NCBI RefSeq assembly: GCF_014203235.1
Contig: NZ_JACHIN010000030.1
Span: 1-48,235 of the forward strand
Direction of reading: 5' to 3'
DNA: 48,235 bases
Source: Nonomuraea endophytica
Lineage (GTDB): Bacteria > Actinomycetota > Actinomycetes > Streptosporangiales > Streptosporangiaceae
Part shown: in pieces, positions 15,195 through 24,465 of the stretch
Numbering within the stretch: the stretch's first letter is position 1
How the letters are laid out: each line of letters begins with the position of its first letter
Made by a program: the position numbers and the translations under genes
Notes under the pieces: model-generated
Seen by the model: the letters and a program-made list of their open reading frames with translations, nothing else
Database searches by the model: none
Told to the model about the DNA's origin: nothing

Positions 15195-15219
15195 GGGACC
15201 ATCCCGCCTGTGGAAGCAC
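15195..15219 (-). repeat. Decayed terminal CRISPR repeat of array 1
   Basis: GGGACCATCCCGCCTGTGGAAGCAC in the plus sense keeps both ends of the repeat (GGGACCATCCC and AGCAC) but has lost bases in the stem. It lies 36 bp beyond the last good repeat, at the leader-distal end. Confidence 0.7.
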
Positions 15220-15255
15220 AGCATCTGCGGCACGTTTGTTGACGTGCTTGAGCCT

Positions 15256-18086
15256 GAGACCATCCCCGCGTGCGCGGGGAGCACAGACCTGCTGTCACGG
15301 TCTCCGGCCGGGTCGAGGGACCATCCCCGCGTGCGCGGGGAGCACGTGTGGGGGCGGCCCCGGGCCGCGGGGTAGCGGGGACCATCCCCGCTGCGCGGGG
15401 AGCACCTCCGCCAGCTCGGCGACGGCCACTGGTGGGCGGGACCATCCCTGCGTGCGCGGGGAGCACGCTGACCAGCGCTCCCCGGTCAGCGCGAAGTCGG
15501 GACCATCCCTGCGTGCGCGGGGAGCACGACATCGCACCGGGCCCAGTGCCCTTGATGAAGGGACCATCCCCGCGTGCGCGGGGAGCACGCGTAACGCAGC
15601 AGCCCGGCCGCGTTCGAGCCGGGACCATCCTCGCGTGCGCGGGGAGCACGCCACGGTTGCGTACGCGGTAGATCCGAAGACGGGACCATCCCCGCGTGCA
15701 CGGGGAGCACCCGGAGTGTGGTGCCTGGGCGGGCTGCATCCAGGGACCATCCCCGCGTGCACGGGGAGCACGGATCGGAGGAGAACGTACACCCCCCGTA
15801 CTTGGGACCATCCCCGCGTGCGCGGGGAGCACCGCAACAAGGTGCACCAAGTCGCCACAAGTATGGGACCATCCCCGCTGCGCGGGGAGCACGAGGTCTG
15901 TACGGACGCGATGGGCAGCGACACGGGACCATCCCCGCGTGCGCGGGGAGCACATCACCGCCCTGGCCGCCATCTCGGCTCTGATGGGACCATCCCCGCG
16001 TGCGAGGGGAGCACGGCGGGAGCGCCCGGTGGCGCCGCAGCAGGTCGGGACCATCCCCGCGTGCGCGGGGAGCACGTCTGCTTCCTGGCTATGTCGCTTT
16101 GGAGTCGGGGACCATCCCCGCGTGCGCGGGGAGCACACGAGCTGCTTGGCCCCAGCGATGCTAGGGCGGGGACCATCCCCGCGTGCGCGGGGAGCACACG
16201 AGCTGCTTGGCCCCAGCGATGCTAGGGCGGGGACCATCCCCGCGTGCGCGGGGAGCACTTCGCGTCGTGTAGCACATCGTGCTCTCGCGGGGGGCCATCC
16301 CCGCGAGCGCGGGGAGCACAACTCGGGCAGGTCGGATCGGCGGGGCGTGGTGGGACCATCCCCGCGTGCGCGGGGAGCACCTGCGCCGGGGTGAGACCAG
16401 CAAGGCGGAGGAGGGACCATCCCCGCGTGCGCGGGGAGCACAAGGTCGGGTGGGGCACGTTCCACCTTGCTGGGGGACCATCCCCGCGTGCGCGGGGAGC
16501 ACGACGCGACAGATCGCCGCACGTCCAGATCAGCGGGACCATCCCCGCGTGCGCGGGGAGCACTTCGTCGTCCCGGATCCGAGCGGCGGCGTGAAGGGAC
16601 CATCCCCGCGTGCGCGGGGAGCACGGACCCCACGGGCCGAACACCTGCGAAGTGGCGGGACCATCCCCGCGTGCGCGGGGAGCACTATTTGCCTGGGTAC
16701 TTCATGCGGGAACGCCAAGGACCATCCCCGCGTGCGCGGGGAGCACACCGACCGGGTTCGCAGGTCACACGAGCAGTGGGGACCATCCCCGCGTGCGCGG
16801 GGAGCACTTACTCCACGCGAAACCGGTCTGGACGTCGCCGGGACCATCCCCGCGTGCGCGGGGAGCACAGCAGTTCTCGTCGTCGGCCGGCGCTGGCCAG
16901 GGGACCATCCCCGCGTGCGCGGGGAGCACCTAGAAACCCTTGTATTGCAACTGTGAGCATGGGACCATCCCCGCGTGCGCGGGGAGCACGAAGGTCCTGG
17001 CCGAAACCCGGCCGGGAGGCGGGACCATCCCCGCGTGCGCGGGGAGCACCGCTGGTTCTCGGCCGAGACGCCGATCCACACGGGACCATCCCCGCGTGCG
17101 CGGGGAGCACTCTGGCGGCAGCCCTTGGACGCAGCAGGCAGAGGGACCATCCCCGCGTGCGCGGGGAGCACGTAGCGCCGATCCTCGTCCTGGTTGCGCA
17201 GACGGGACCATCCCCGCGTGCGCGGGGAGCACTCTGGGTTGGCTTCCAGAGCGAGCACGGCCACGGGACCATCCCCGCGTGCGCGGGGAGCACGTCGGCA
17301 CCAGCCAGATGCGCGGCGAGGGCGCGGGACCATCCCCGCGTGCGCGGGGAGCACATCATAGACGTCACGAAGACGGCCAGACCTTAGGGACCATCCCCGC
17401 GTGCGCGGGGAGCACGGCAACCCCACCGTCTCCGGCGGCGACACCGGGGGACCATCCCCGCGTGCGCGGGGAGCACCTGGTGCCGGTGTAGGTGAGGATC
17501 TTGATCTCGGGACCATCCCCGCGTGCGCGGGGAGCACCACGACCAGCCGCCCGTCACCCATGACACCCCGGGACCATCCCCGCGTGCGCGGGGAGCACCG
17601 GGTCGCCGTACCCTTTGACGACGAGCGGCAGGGACCATCCCCGCGTGCGCGGGGAGCACGGGGAGGTGCTGTCTGCGGCGCTCGCCGATGAGGGACCATC
17701 CCCGCGTGCGCGGGGAGCACGACCTGCTGATTCGGATGGTGGGCGGGTATCCGGGACCATCCCCGCGTGCGCGGGGAGCACTTCCCCGAGCCGGGTGTCC
17801 GGGCAGGGCTGGAGGGACCATCCCCGCGTGCGCGGGGAGCACATGAGATGCCGTCGCCGGAGGTCTGATTGAAGGGGACCATCCCCGCGTGCGCGGGGAG
17901 CACCACATCCTCGGACGGCCCGCGCCTCATCCAGTTGGACCATCCCCGCGTGCGCGGGGAGCACCTCTGGGCTACGAGCGCGATGGGGAGGACTGGGGGA
18001 CCATCCCCGCGTGCGCGGGGAGCACTCCCGTTCCCACACGCCGCCGCCATCGTCGTAGGGACCATCCCCGCGTGCGCGGGGAGCAC
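15256..18086 (-). CRISPR. CRISPR array 1, type I-E, 47 repeats and 46 spacers
   Basis: 29-bp repeats, in crRNA sense starting GTGCTCCCCGCG and ending GGGGATGGTCCC, with mostly 32-bp spacers (period 61). Two repeats lack one base (ending 15405 and 15892), and two spacers are 31 bp. Variant repeats cluster toward the left end (15256, 15466, 15527, 15649, 15710, 15771, 16014 and 16319 by end or start coordinate), which marks it as the old end. The right half is nearly invariant. Direction is therefore right to left, with the leader next to cas2. Two adjacent spacers (16137-16168 and 16198-16229) are identical. The long open frames through the array are artefacts of the period. Confidence 0.98.
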
Positions 18087-18234
18087 ACTCGCCGAGCTGC
18101 AGGTTTAGGAGGGCGTAGCGGAGTTCTGGAGCACTTTCGATAATTCGGTCATAACGCCCTCCAAGGTCCTGAGCGTCGGGTTGAACCGCTTCTTGCCCTC
18201 CGAAAGGCTGGATCGTCGCAGCGATTGTCACCCG
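18087..18234 (-). promoter_or_regulatory. Leader of CRISPR array 1
   Basis: Between cas2 and the first repeat. The repeat-proximal TCGGCGAGT (18087-18095, minus sense) and the AAAGTGCTC block further upstream are shared with leader 2 at the same distances. An SD-preceded 15-codon ORF lies within it. Confidence 0.8.
18105..18152 (-). CDS. Leader micro-ORF 1 (15 aa)
   Basis: The ORF encodes MTELSKVLQNSATPS and is preceded by TTGGAGGGCGTT-ATG, a good SD at normal spacing. It ends 18 bp before the first repeat. The equivalent ORF in leader 2 encodes MSDLTKVLETLASA. In the first nine codons the differences are synonymous or conservative. Whether it is translated is unknown. Confidence 0.35.
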   Translation of the reverse strand: MTELSKVLQNSATPS

Positions 18235-18585
18235 TCAGGAGTGCCCATATCTGCGGCGCTTGGCGGCCTTACTCCACCCGGATGGCGCAGCTTCTGCCTG
18301 TACTGCTGGTTTCGACTTGGGCCGGTGGATCAGGACGAGTCCTTCATGGTCGATCGGGTGCCAATGGTGATCATGAGTTTGGAAGGCGAAGCCTTGCTCG
18401 TTGTCGCTGGAGTGCGCGAGTAGGGCTCGTCCGGTGTCCGCGTACTGCTGCACTTCGGCCCACAGCGCCTCGCGGACTCGGGCGGACGGGCCTCCGATGA
18501 AGACACCTGGCGAGATCTCCATGAGCCAGCGGGTGAGAAAGCCCCGTAATCCTGCTGGGCAGCGCGTCAATACCAGGACCATCAC
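18235..18585 (-). CDS. cas2: CRISPR-associated endonuclease Cas2, type I-E
   Basis: A 116-residue protein starting MMVLVLTRCPAGLRGFLTRW; GVFIGGPSARVREALWAEVQ follows. This is the Cas2e ferredoxin-like fold that forms the centre of the Cas1-Cas2 spacer integrase. HDHHWHPIDHEGLVLIHRPK is the C-terminal family segment. It overlaps cas1 by 4 bases and is the last gene before array 1. The length is slightly above the ~95-residue E. coli protein because of a basic tail. Confidence 0.95.
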   Translation of the reverse strand: MMVLVLTRCPAGLRGFLTRWLMEISPGVFIGGPSARVREALWAEVQQYADTGRALLAHSSDNEQGFAFQTHDHHWHPIDHEGLVLIHRPKSKPAVQAEAAPSGWSKAAKRRRYGHS

Positions 18586-19562
18586 CAGGGCACCTCATAT
18601 TCGCCAGAATCGGATGAGGCATGATCGTCATCGTAGTTGCGGCCGGCTTCCAGCTGGGTTCCGCGGTCTCCTTGGAGCGTGACCCGATCGACATGGTCAT
18701 CAATGTCGCCTCGCGGCTGATCAGGCAGCAGTAGGTGCTTGATGTCGTTGACGCAGCGCTTGAGGAGGCCAGTGCGGTTGATCTGGTCTCTGATCGCTCT
18801 GCGGGTTCGGGAGCCGACGTCGTCGGGTGATTCGGCGGCGACGTCGAAGGCTGTCGGGATGGCGATCTCGGTTTTGTAGAGGTCTGCGATGTCCAGGACG
18901 AAGGCCAGTTCGTGCCCCGAGTGGATGAAGCCCAGCCCGGGTGCGCAACCCAGGGCTGCGACGCTGGTCTGGGCGACGCCGTACATGCATTGGGCGGCTG
19001 CGGTGACGGCTTGGTTGGCAGGGTCTCCGCCGGTGAAGTCTCCGGGTATGTAGACGCGGCCGTTCCAGTTGATTCCGACTCTGGCGGCGTGGTGGCGGTA
19101 GCAGTCTTTGACCCGGCGTCCTTCGCGGCCCAGTAGCTCGTGCCGGGTGAGCGTGGATGGGTCTTCGCCGGGGAACCGCATGCGGTACATCTCGCGCGCC
19201 ACCTGGAGCCTGCTGCGCTGGTTGGCCCACTGAGTGGCTTGGGCTTCGACCAGGGCGGAAGAGCGGTTCAGGGATCTGCCGCCGGAGTAGAAGCGGACGC
19301 CGCGTTCGCCGACCCACACCACGCCGGCGCCGCTGTCGCCGAGGACGCTCATGGCTTGGTGGGTGATGCGTGTGCCGGGGCCCAGCAGGAGCGTGCCGAT
19401 GGTGGCTGAGGGTATGTGGGTGACGCCTTCGGCGTCTTCGGCGGTCAGGGCGTTGTCGTCGCGGTGGATGGTGCACCGTTCGAGGTAGACGAAGGAGATG
19501 CGGTCGCTCATGCGGGTGAGTTCGCGTGGCGAGGATGCTCCTCGTTTGCCGACCGTGGTCAT
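18582..19562 (-). CDS. cas1: CRISPR-associated integrase Cas1, type I-E
   Basis: A 326-residue protein. The start at ATG 19560-19562 overlaps the cas6e stop by 4 bases; the frame continues upstream only as a shadow. Active-site residues are in place: E147 (GREGRRVKDCYR), H214 (GFIHSGHELA), and D224 and D227 (FVLDIADLYK), with the same spacing as E141, H208, D218 and D221 of E. coli Cas1. The N-terminal part (FVYLERCTIHRDDNALTAED) is the beta-domain. With Cas2 it inserts new spacers, so the adaptation module looks intact. Confidence 0.97.
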   Translation of the reverse strand: MTTVGKRGASSPRELTRMSDRISFVYLERCTIHRDDNALTAEDAEGVTHIPSATIGTLLLGPGTRITHQAMSVLGDSGAGVVWVGERGVRFYSGGRSLNRSSALVEAQATQWANQRSRLQVAREMYRMRFPGEDPSTLTRHELLGREGRRVKDCYRHHAARVGINWNGRVYIPGDFTGGDPANQAVTAAAQCMYGVAQTSVAALGCAPGLGFIHSGHELAFVLDIADLYKTEIAIPTAFDVAAESPDDVGSRTRRAIRDQINRTGLLKRCVNDIKHLLLPDQPRGDIDDHVDRVTLQGDRGTQLEAGRNYDDDHASSDSGEYEVPW

Positions 19563-20254
19563 GCGGGTGTTGAGGCCAGGGTCATCAGGCCGCAGCCGTA
19601 GGCTTTGGCCTTGCCCAGTCCGTGGGTGAGGGTGCGGCGGAGGGCGTCGGGGTCGGTCACTTCCAGGAGACCGTCGAAGGTGACCGTGACCAGCGTGACC
19701 CGGCCTCGCTGACCGGGTTTGCCGAAGGCGAGCTGGCGTTTGTCGTGGAGGGTGAGCTCGTATTCGTCGCCTTCGGGTAGGCGGCGTTGCTCGGCGGGCT
19801 TCTCGACGATTTTGAATCCTGCCTGTTCCTGCCGCTGCAGCAGCCAGCCGCGCTGGTGATGGACCCCGATGTGGGCGGTGGGTTTGGTGGGTTCGTCGGC
19901 GGTGCGGCGGATGGAGTGCACGGGGTTGGCCGTCAGCCGGAAGGCCCATCGGCCGCCGGCGTTCAGCCGCTGCAGCAGGGGCGTGTAGTCGCGGGTGTCC
20001 CACTTGCCGGTCTGGGGCCAGCCTGCTTGTTCGACCAGGTGGGTCAGGTCCGGGGCATCGGGGCTGACGATGTACAGGTAGGTTTCGGCGCGGCTGTTGG
20101 CGTCCAGGCGCCACAGTACGCGGGGGCCGTCGCCGGGGGTGGGCGGGATGTCGGCGAAGGACGACATGACGGCGGCGTGCAGGATCTGCGGGGAGGACAG
20201 CAGCCTTCGGGCGGTGACCCGGGCGGTGTTGAACCGGAAGCGGGTCAGGTGCAT
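19559..20254 (-). CDS. cas6e: crRNA-processing endoribonuclease Cas6e (CasE/Cse3)
   Basis: A 231-residue protein. It cleaves the repeat hairpin of pre-crRNA and stays bound as a Cascade subunit. The start MHLTRFRFNTARVTARRLLS is typical. H26 in SPQILHAAVMSSF matches the catalytic histidine of E. coli CasE. The C-terminal glycine-rich loop reads LTHGLGKAKAYGCGLMTLA. The ATG shares its A with the cas5 stop (TGATG). Confidence 0.96.
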   Translation of the reverse strand: MHLTRFRFNTARVTARRLLSSPQILHAAVMSSFADIPPTPGDGPRVLWRLDANSRAETYLYIVSPDAPDLTHLVEQAGWPQTGKWDTRDYTPLLQRLNAGGRWAFRLTANPVHSIRRTADEPTKPTAHIGVHHQRGWLLQRQEQAGFKIVEKPAEQRRLPEGDEYELTLHDKRQLAFGKPGQRGRVTLVTVTFDGLLEVTDPDALRRTLTHGLGKAKAYGCGLMTLASTPA

Positions 20255-20964
20255 CACGTGCCTCCCAGGAGTGCCATGGGGTCGTGGTGGAGGGGTGGTG
20301 GCTTGGTGGCGTGGGGGTTGGGCACGCTGACCCAGATTCGAGTGATGCCGCGCAGCCCGTACTGCCGGTGCAATGGGTCGAAGCTGATGGGCTGGTCTCG
20401 CTGGATGTCGGCGCTCGCATCGTCGGCACTGGCTTCGAGGAGGACCTCCAGACGGATGTCGCGCTGGTGGCGGTTGCGGCGCTGGTGCCAGGGTGAAGCT
20501 TGCCACGCCTGCGTGGTCAGGGCGTCCTGCAGGCTGCGGTCGTGGAGGGTGGCGAGGTGGATGGGGCGGGCCGGTGGGCAGGAGCGGCGTCCGAGGTAGG
20601 GCAGGTACACCGGTGCACGTACGGCGGCGCTCAGGTCGGTGATGATCTCGGTTGGGCCTTCGACGGCGGCGACGAAGACGGCGTCGGCCAGGTAGAGGCG
20701 TTCGGAGACCGGCATCGACTCCCCGGTGAAGCGGTGCGCGGTGTGGAAGTCGCGCAGGAGGGTGCCGGGTTGGTCGATGCGCACGCCGAACCGCAGGTGA
20801 GCCAGGTCGGTGAGGTCGGCGGTGCGTTCGCGGCCTTGGGCTGCGGCCAGCAGTCCGATCACGCCGCTCTTGGTGGGGGCGGCTTCGGTGGTACGGCGGG
20901 CGAAACGCGAGCTGGCCCCCCATGCCTGCAGGGGGCCGGCCAGCTGGGTCAGCAGGACGCTCAC
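20254..20964 (-). CDS. cas5: Cascade subunit Cas5e (CasD)
   Basis: A 236-residue protein from GTG 20962-20964, which overlaps the cas7 stop by 4 bases. LTQLAGPLQAWGASSRFARR and TEAAPTKSGVIGLLAAAQGR are the hallmark N-terminal motifs. It caps the 5' handle of the crRNA. Later segments (DFHTAHRFTGESM, VSERLYLADAVFVAAVEG, VYLPYLGRRSCPPARPIHLA) are also family-typical. Length is normal. Confidence 0.96.
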   Translation of the reverse strand: MSVLLTQLAGPLQAWGASSRFARRTTEAAPTKSGVIGLLAAAQGRERTADLTDLAHLRFGVRIDQPGTLLRDFHTAHRFTGESMPVSERLYLADAVFVAAVEGPTEIITDLSAAVRAPVYLPYLGRRSCPPARPIHLATLHDRSLQDALTTQAWQASPWHQRRNRHQRDIRLEVLLEASADDASADIQRDQPISFDPLHRQYGLRGITRIWVSVPNPHATKPPPLHHDPMALLGGT

Positions 20965-22157
20965 GATGGTCCCTGGCGATGGGCGATCTCCTGCCCGGCG
21001 GCGTGGACGAGATCGTGCAGTGGGAGCTCTTCGCCCAGTCCGGTCAGCGAGGAGGTGTTCTTGCCGACGCGTAGCAGCCAGGAAGGGGTCGGCTGGTCGT
21101 CGCCGTAGGCTTCTTCGACCTGGGGGATGTAGTCGGCCAGGGCCTGGCAGGCTTGGCGCAGGTGGCCGCCGGTTTCCGGCTCGGCGTGGCAGGGCTCTTC
21201 GAATGCTGCGACGTAGCTGATGGGCCGGGTGGATCGGATCTTGACCAGCACGGCGTCCGGGAGGGTGTGATGGGCGAAGGTGTTGATCCTGCCGGTGGGC
21301 AGCGAGGTGATGAAGCACTGCAAAAAGGCTTCGACGGCCTGCCGTACGGGCTCATCGGTGGTGTCGCCTTCGTGCAGTCCGTTGCCGAGGTTGCGGCGTA
21401 GGAGGTCGACATCGACGCAGGCGTAGCGGTAGAGGGTGGCGGAGTTGAATTCGATTGTGCCGATCATGCCCGCGCCGGTCTCTTCGCTGTCGTCGCGCTG
21501 GTAGTCGTCGACCGCCGTGTAATAGTCGGATTCGTTGTCGACACGGTGCACGCTGATGGCGTGGGCGACTTGGGCGGCGCCGTCGACGTTGATGTCGGCG
21601 CTGTCGGCCACCATGCGTCCGAACAGGGCTATATCGACGGAGTGGCGGGTGTTGGCGATCTTCTTGGCTTCGTCCTTGATGCCTTTGTCCTTGAAGAACG
21701 CCTTCGGGTCGTCGCCTGCTTTGACGGCGAGTTCGGCCAGGCCGTCCAGTTGCAGGGCGCTGAGGAAGAGCAGGTACTTGGATTCGGGGGCGGGTTCTGG
21801 GCCGCCGTCGGTGGTCTTGTTCGCTGCCCGCTTGGGAATGTCGACCTTGGATCCGGTGGCGGTCTGGATGGTCTCGGCGGCCAGTGCCCAGGCGGCTTGT
21901 TCGGAGATCGTCGTGTTCAGGGTGCGGATGCGGCCGGCGAGGAGTTCGGCGACTCTGCGGGTGCGCACGCCGAGCTGGCTGGGGTCCAGGATCTGCTGGA
22001 AGTCGCGGCGGGTGACGCGCTTCCATGCCTGGCTGGACACGCGTGCTCGTGGGACGCCGCCGTAGACCGCTGTCTTCGGGGTTCCGGTGTCGTCTCGGTT
22101 GAGACAGCTTGGCGGGACCGTCTGCAGCACGTGGACCTCAAGGATCGTGCGCGTCAT
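20961..22157 (-). CDS. cas7: Cascade backbone subunit Cas7e (CasC/Cse4)
   Basis: A 398-residue protein that forms the helical backbone coating the crRNA spacer. LEVHVLQTVPPSCLNRDDTG, TPKTAVYGGVPRARVSSQAW and KRVTRRDF form the typical N-terminus. DIALFGRMVAD, AAQVAHAISVHRV and EFNSATLYRYACVDVDLL are characteristic internal blocks. The ATG shares its A with the cse2 stop. Confidence 0.97.
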   Translation of the reverse strand: MTRTILEVHVLQTVPPSCLNRDDTGTPKTAVYGGVPRARVSSQAWKRVTRRDFQQILDPSQLGVRTRRVAELLAGRIRTLNTTISEQAAWALAAETIQTATGSKVDIPKRAANKTTDGGPEPAPESKYLLFLSALQLDGLAELAVKAGDDPKAFFKDKGIKDEAKKIANTRHSVDIALFGRMVADSADINVDGAAQVAHAISVHRVDNESDYYTAVDDYQRDDSEETGAGMIGTIEFNSATLYRYACVDVDLLRRNLGNGLHEGDTTDEPVRQAVEAFLQCFITSLPTGRINTFAHHTLPDAVLVKIRSTRPISYVAAFEEPCHAEPETGGHLRQACQALADYIPQVEEAYGDDQPTPSWLLRVGKNTSSLTGLGEELPLHDLVHAAGQEIAHRQGPS

Positions 22158-22810
22158 CAGTCGTCAGCCTCTCCGGGAGAGTGGGCGGGGGAAGGGGCGG
22201 TGTCTGCCGGTGTGGCGGCGGGGCGGTGGGCGTGGAAGCTGCGCCCCCAGCGTTGCCGTACCTGGCGCATGCCGTCGGGTAGTTGTGCCTGGTAGAGGCG
22301 CTGGGCCAGGAGGGCGTAGTCGATGGGGATGGACTCGCGGTGCAGCAGGGAGACGAGGTCGCGCAGTCGTTCGGCCAGGGCCTGCCGGGTGGTGGCGGTG
22401 CCGGCGCGGACGAAGCGGCGGCGGATGGGTTCGTCGATGGCGCCGCCGGGCATCAGGCGGCGGACCGCGGTGCCGAGTTCGGTGCCGGGGTGGTGCATGC
22501 GCGTGGTGCGGCGGGACTGCTGGTGGAGCGCGTAGAGGGTTACGGCGATGAACTGGGCGGCTTCGGCACGTTCCAGGGCGGTGTCACCGCTTCGGGGTGG
22601 CAGTTGGTGGTGGAGTTCTTCGAGGCCGGTGGCGCCCCAGAGGTCGGGTACGTCTTGGGGCAGTTTGCCGGCGCCGCGTCGCAGCCGGGCCAGCAGGCTT
22701 ACTGCCCAGCTCTCGTCGTTGAGGTAGCCCCGTTGGAGGGGGGCGAGGTAGGCGCCGGTTGTGGTGCCGACCAGCTCGGCAGGCGACGTCGGCGTGGGTG
22801 TGGCGGTCAT
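22157..22810 (-). CDS. cse2: Cascade small subunit Cse2 (CasB)
   Basis: A 217-residue helical protein. Two copies in Cascade stabilise the displaced DNA strand. The R-rich segments LLARLRRGAGKLPQDVPDLW and FVRAGTATTRQALAERLRDL match the family, as does SIPIDYALLAQRLYQAQLPD near the C-terminus. It overlaps cse1 by 4 bases. Confidence 0.93.
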   Translation of the reverse strand: MTATPTPTSPAELVGTTTGAYLAPLQRGYLNDESWAVSLLARLRRGAGKLPQDVPDLWGATGLEELHHQLPPRSGDTALERAEAAQFIAVTLYALHQQSRRTTRMHHPGTELGTAVRRLMPGGAIDEPIRRRFVRAGTATTRQALAERLRDLVSLLHRESIPIDYALLAQRLYQAQLPDGMRQVRQRWGRSFHAHRPAATPADTAPSPAHSPGEADD

Positions 22811-24465
22811 GCTGGTGCCCCTGTCGTCGGCGCCGAGGCCAGCGGCAGCGCTCTGTTCAGCCCCGTGCGGCAGGTCAGGTCTGCTCGGGAGGCGGTCAAC
22901 CAGAGTTCGGTGCCTTGGCGGGTGGTGATGACGCGCCCTTGCCAGGCTGCGTCCGGCGCTGATCGGAGGAGGTCGTCACCGACGGCGCTGATGATTCGGT
23001 GTGCTTTGAGTTGCCACGTTGCTCTTTGCTCGTGGGGGTTGTCGTCCGGGCGCAGGGCGGCCAGCCAGTTCCGGAATGGGCCGTCGAGCGCGGCGTAGCC
23101 GGCCAGCCGGGCCTTGCCCTTCGGGCCGTCGGCTGCGGTGCCAGCCGCGCGGGCGAGGTCTGCGGCGAGATCGCCGATGAGCGCTACGGCGTGGTCGGCG
23201 TCGGCGGCCGCGTCGATCGCGGTCTGTCCCAGACCTTGGTCTTGCTCGTGGAGGAGGATCACCGGCATCGCGACGGCGTCGTTGACGATCTCGTCGACGA
23301 CCGACTGCTGGGTGCCGTACACCTGGCCGAAGAGCCGGGCTCGGATCAGGAAGTCGGCGGGCAGGTCTCCTTCGACGGTCATGCGGGCCACCCAGTCGAG
23401 GATGCGCGGCCGTACGATGGCCGCGGCTTCGCGTCTCTGCTCGGCGCCGCCGACGCGGCCGGCGACCAGGGCGCCCAGGCCTCGCCAGGCGCTTCGGTCC
23501 GGGTCGTGTTCGCGGGGCAGGTATACCTGGGCCATCGCGAGCTTCTTCTCTTGCTCGGGGCTGCGGCGCCAGCTCGTCATCGGCTCGTGCAGGTGCATGT
23601 TGCGTGGTGAGAGCGGGTCGCCGTAGGCGAGGATGACGCTGGTGACGCCTTCGGTGTCGGCGTGCAGACGGATGCGGCGTGACTGCCAGGTGTACAGGTC
23701 TCGGGGTCCGGCGGGGCGGTCGGCCATATCGGCCTGGTCGATGGCTTGTGGGCCGGTCGGGGGTCTGCGCCAGGCCGGCAGGTCGTGCTGGGGTTCGGCG
23801 TGCAGGTTCGGGGTGTCGAAGGCGATCAGGTTGAGCAGCAGGGTTTCGTGCAGTGACTCGCCTTCGGCCATGACGCCGCCCAGGTTTCCCGTCCATGCGA
23901 CGCCTTGGGGGTAGCCGCGACCGCCTTTGGCGCGTGGGTCGCCGACCGCGCCGGTCTTGATGCCGGAGGTGTCGAAGGCGTGCGCGTGCACGAGCCAGCG
24001 GGCCGCTTCGCCGTACGTGAGCCGGGTCGCTCCGCGGGCGCGCATGGTGAAGAAGCGTGCGCCGTTGGGTACGTCGGCGACGAGCCGGTCGAGTGAGCTG
24101 ACCTCGCCGGAGGCGGCGCGTAGATCCGGCGTTTGGAAGAAGGGCCTCTGCGGATGCAGCAGGTCGAAGTGATCGCGGTGACATTGGAGGTAGTCCTCGA
24201 TGCGATCACCGGGCAGGCCATGGTCCCAGAGCTCCTGCCATTCCTGCAGGTCAGCCGGGCCTTGCAGGGCGTCGTGCAGGATCGCCAGCAGGAGGCGGAT
24301 CAGCGCGAACTCCTGAGTGGGCACATCTCCCATCAGGCAGCGCACCTCGCGCGCCTCGGCGAAGATCTGGCGCAGCGACAGGTCGGCTTTGCTGCCGTTG
24401 CGGTAGCGCACCGGCAGCCAGCGTTCGCTGGTCAGATCGAACGATGGACGTCCGTCATCCGGCAT
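22807..24465 (-). CDS. cse1: Cascade large subunit Cse1 (CasA/Cas8e)
   Basis: A 552-residue protein that recognises the PAM and recruits Cas3. FDLTSERWLPVRYRNGSKAD is the usual start (FNL...PWI-type in E. coli). ALIRLLLAILHDALQGP, RPFFQTPDLRA and the segment AVGDPRAKGGRGYPQGVAWT are also typical of Cse1. The C-terminal four-helix bundle covers about residues 390-520. It overlaps cas3 by 11 bases. Confidence 0.95.
   Translation of the reverse strand: MPDDGRPSFDLTSERWLPVRYRNGSKADLSLRQIFAEAREVRCLMGDVPTQEFALIRLLLAILHDALQGPADLQEWQELWDHGLPGDRIEDYLQCHRDHFDLLHPQRPFFQTPDLRAASGEVSSLDRLVADVPNGARFFTMRARGATRLTYGEAARWLVHAHAFDTSGIKTGAVGDPRAKGGRGYPQGVAWTGNLGGVMAEGESLHETLLLNLIAFDTPNLHAEPQHDLPAWRRPPTGPQAIDQADMADRPAGPRDLYTWQSRRIRLHADTEGVTSVILAYGDPLSPRNMHLHEPMTSWRRSPEQEKKLAMAQVYLPREHDPDRSAWRGLGALVAGRVGGAEQRREAAAIVRPRILDWVARMTVEGDLPADFLIRARLFGQVYGTQQSVVDEIVNDAVAMPVILLHEQDQGLGQTAIDAAADADHAVALIGDLAADLARAAGTAADGPKGKARLAGYAALDGPFRNWLAALRPDDNPHEQRATWQLKAHRIISAVGDDLLRSAPDAAWQGRVITTRQGTELWLTASRADLTCRTGLNRALPLASAPTTGAPA

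Noticed and set aside
15236..18231. Long open frames of collagen-like PRARGDGP / PSPRARGA repeats on both strands
   Set aside because: They are translations of the 61-bp CRISPR period through repeats and spacers; no start sites or family matches.
19563..20429. N-terminal extension of the cas1 frame upstream of 19562
   Set aside because: It is the shadow of cas6e; cas1 starts at the ATG overlapping the cas6e stop.
20965..21318. N-terminal extension of the cas5 frame
   Set aside because: Shadow of cas7; the GTG at 20964 gives the normal Cas5e N-terminus.
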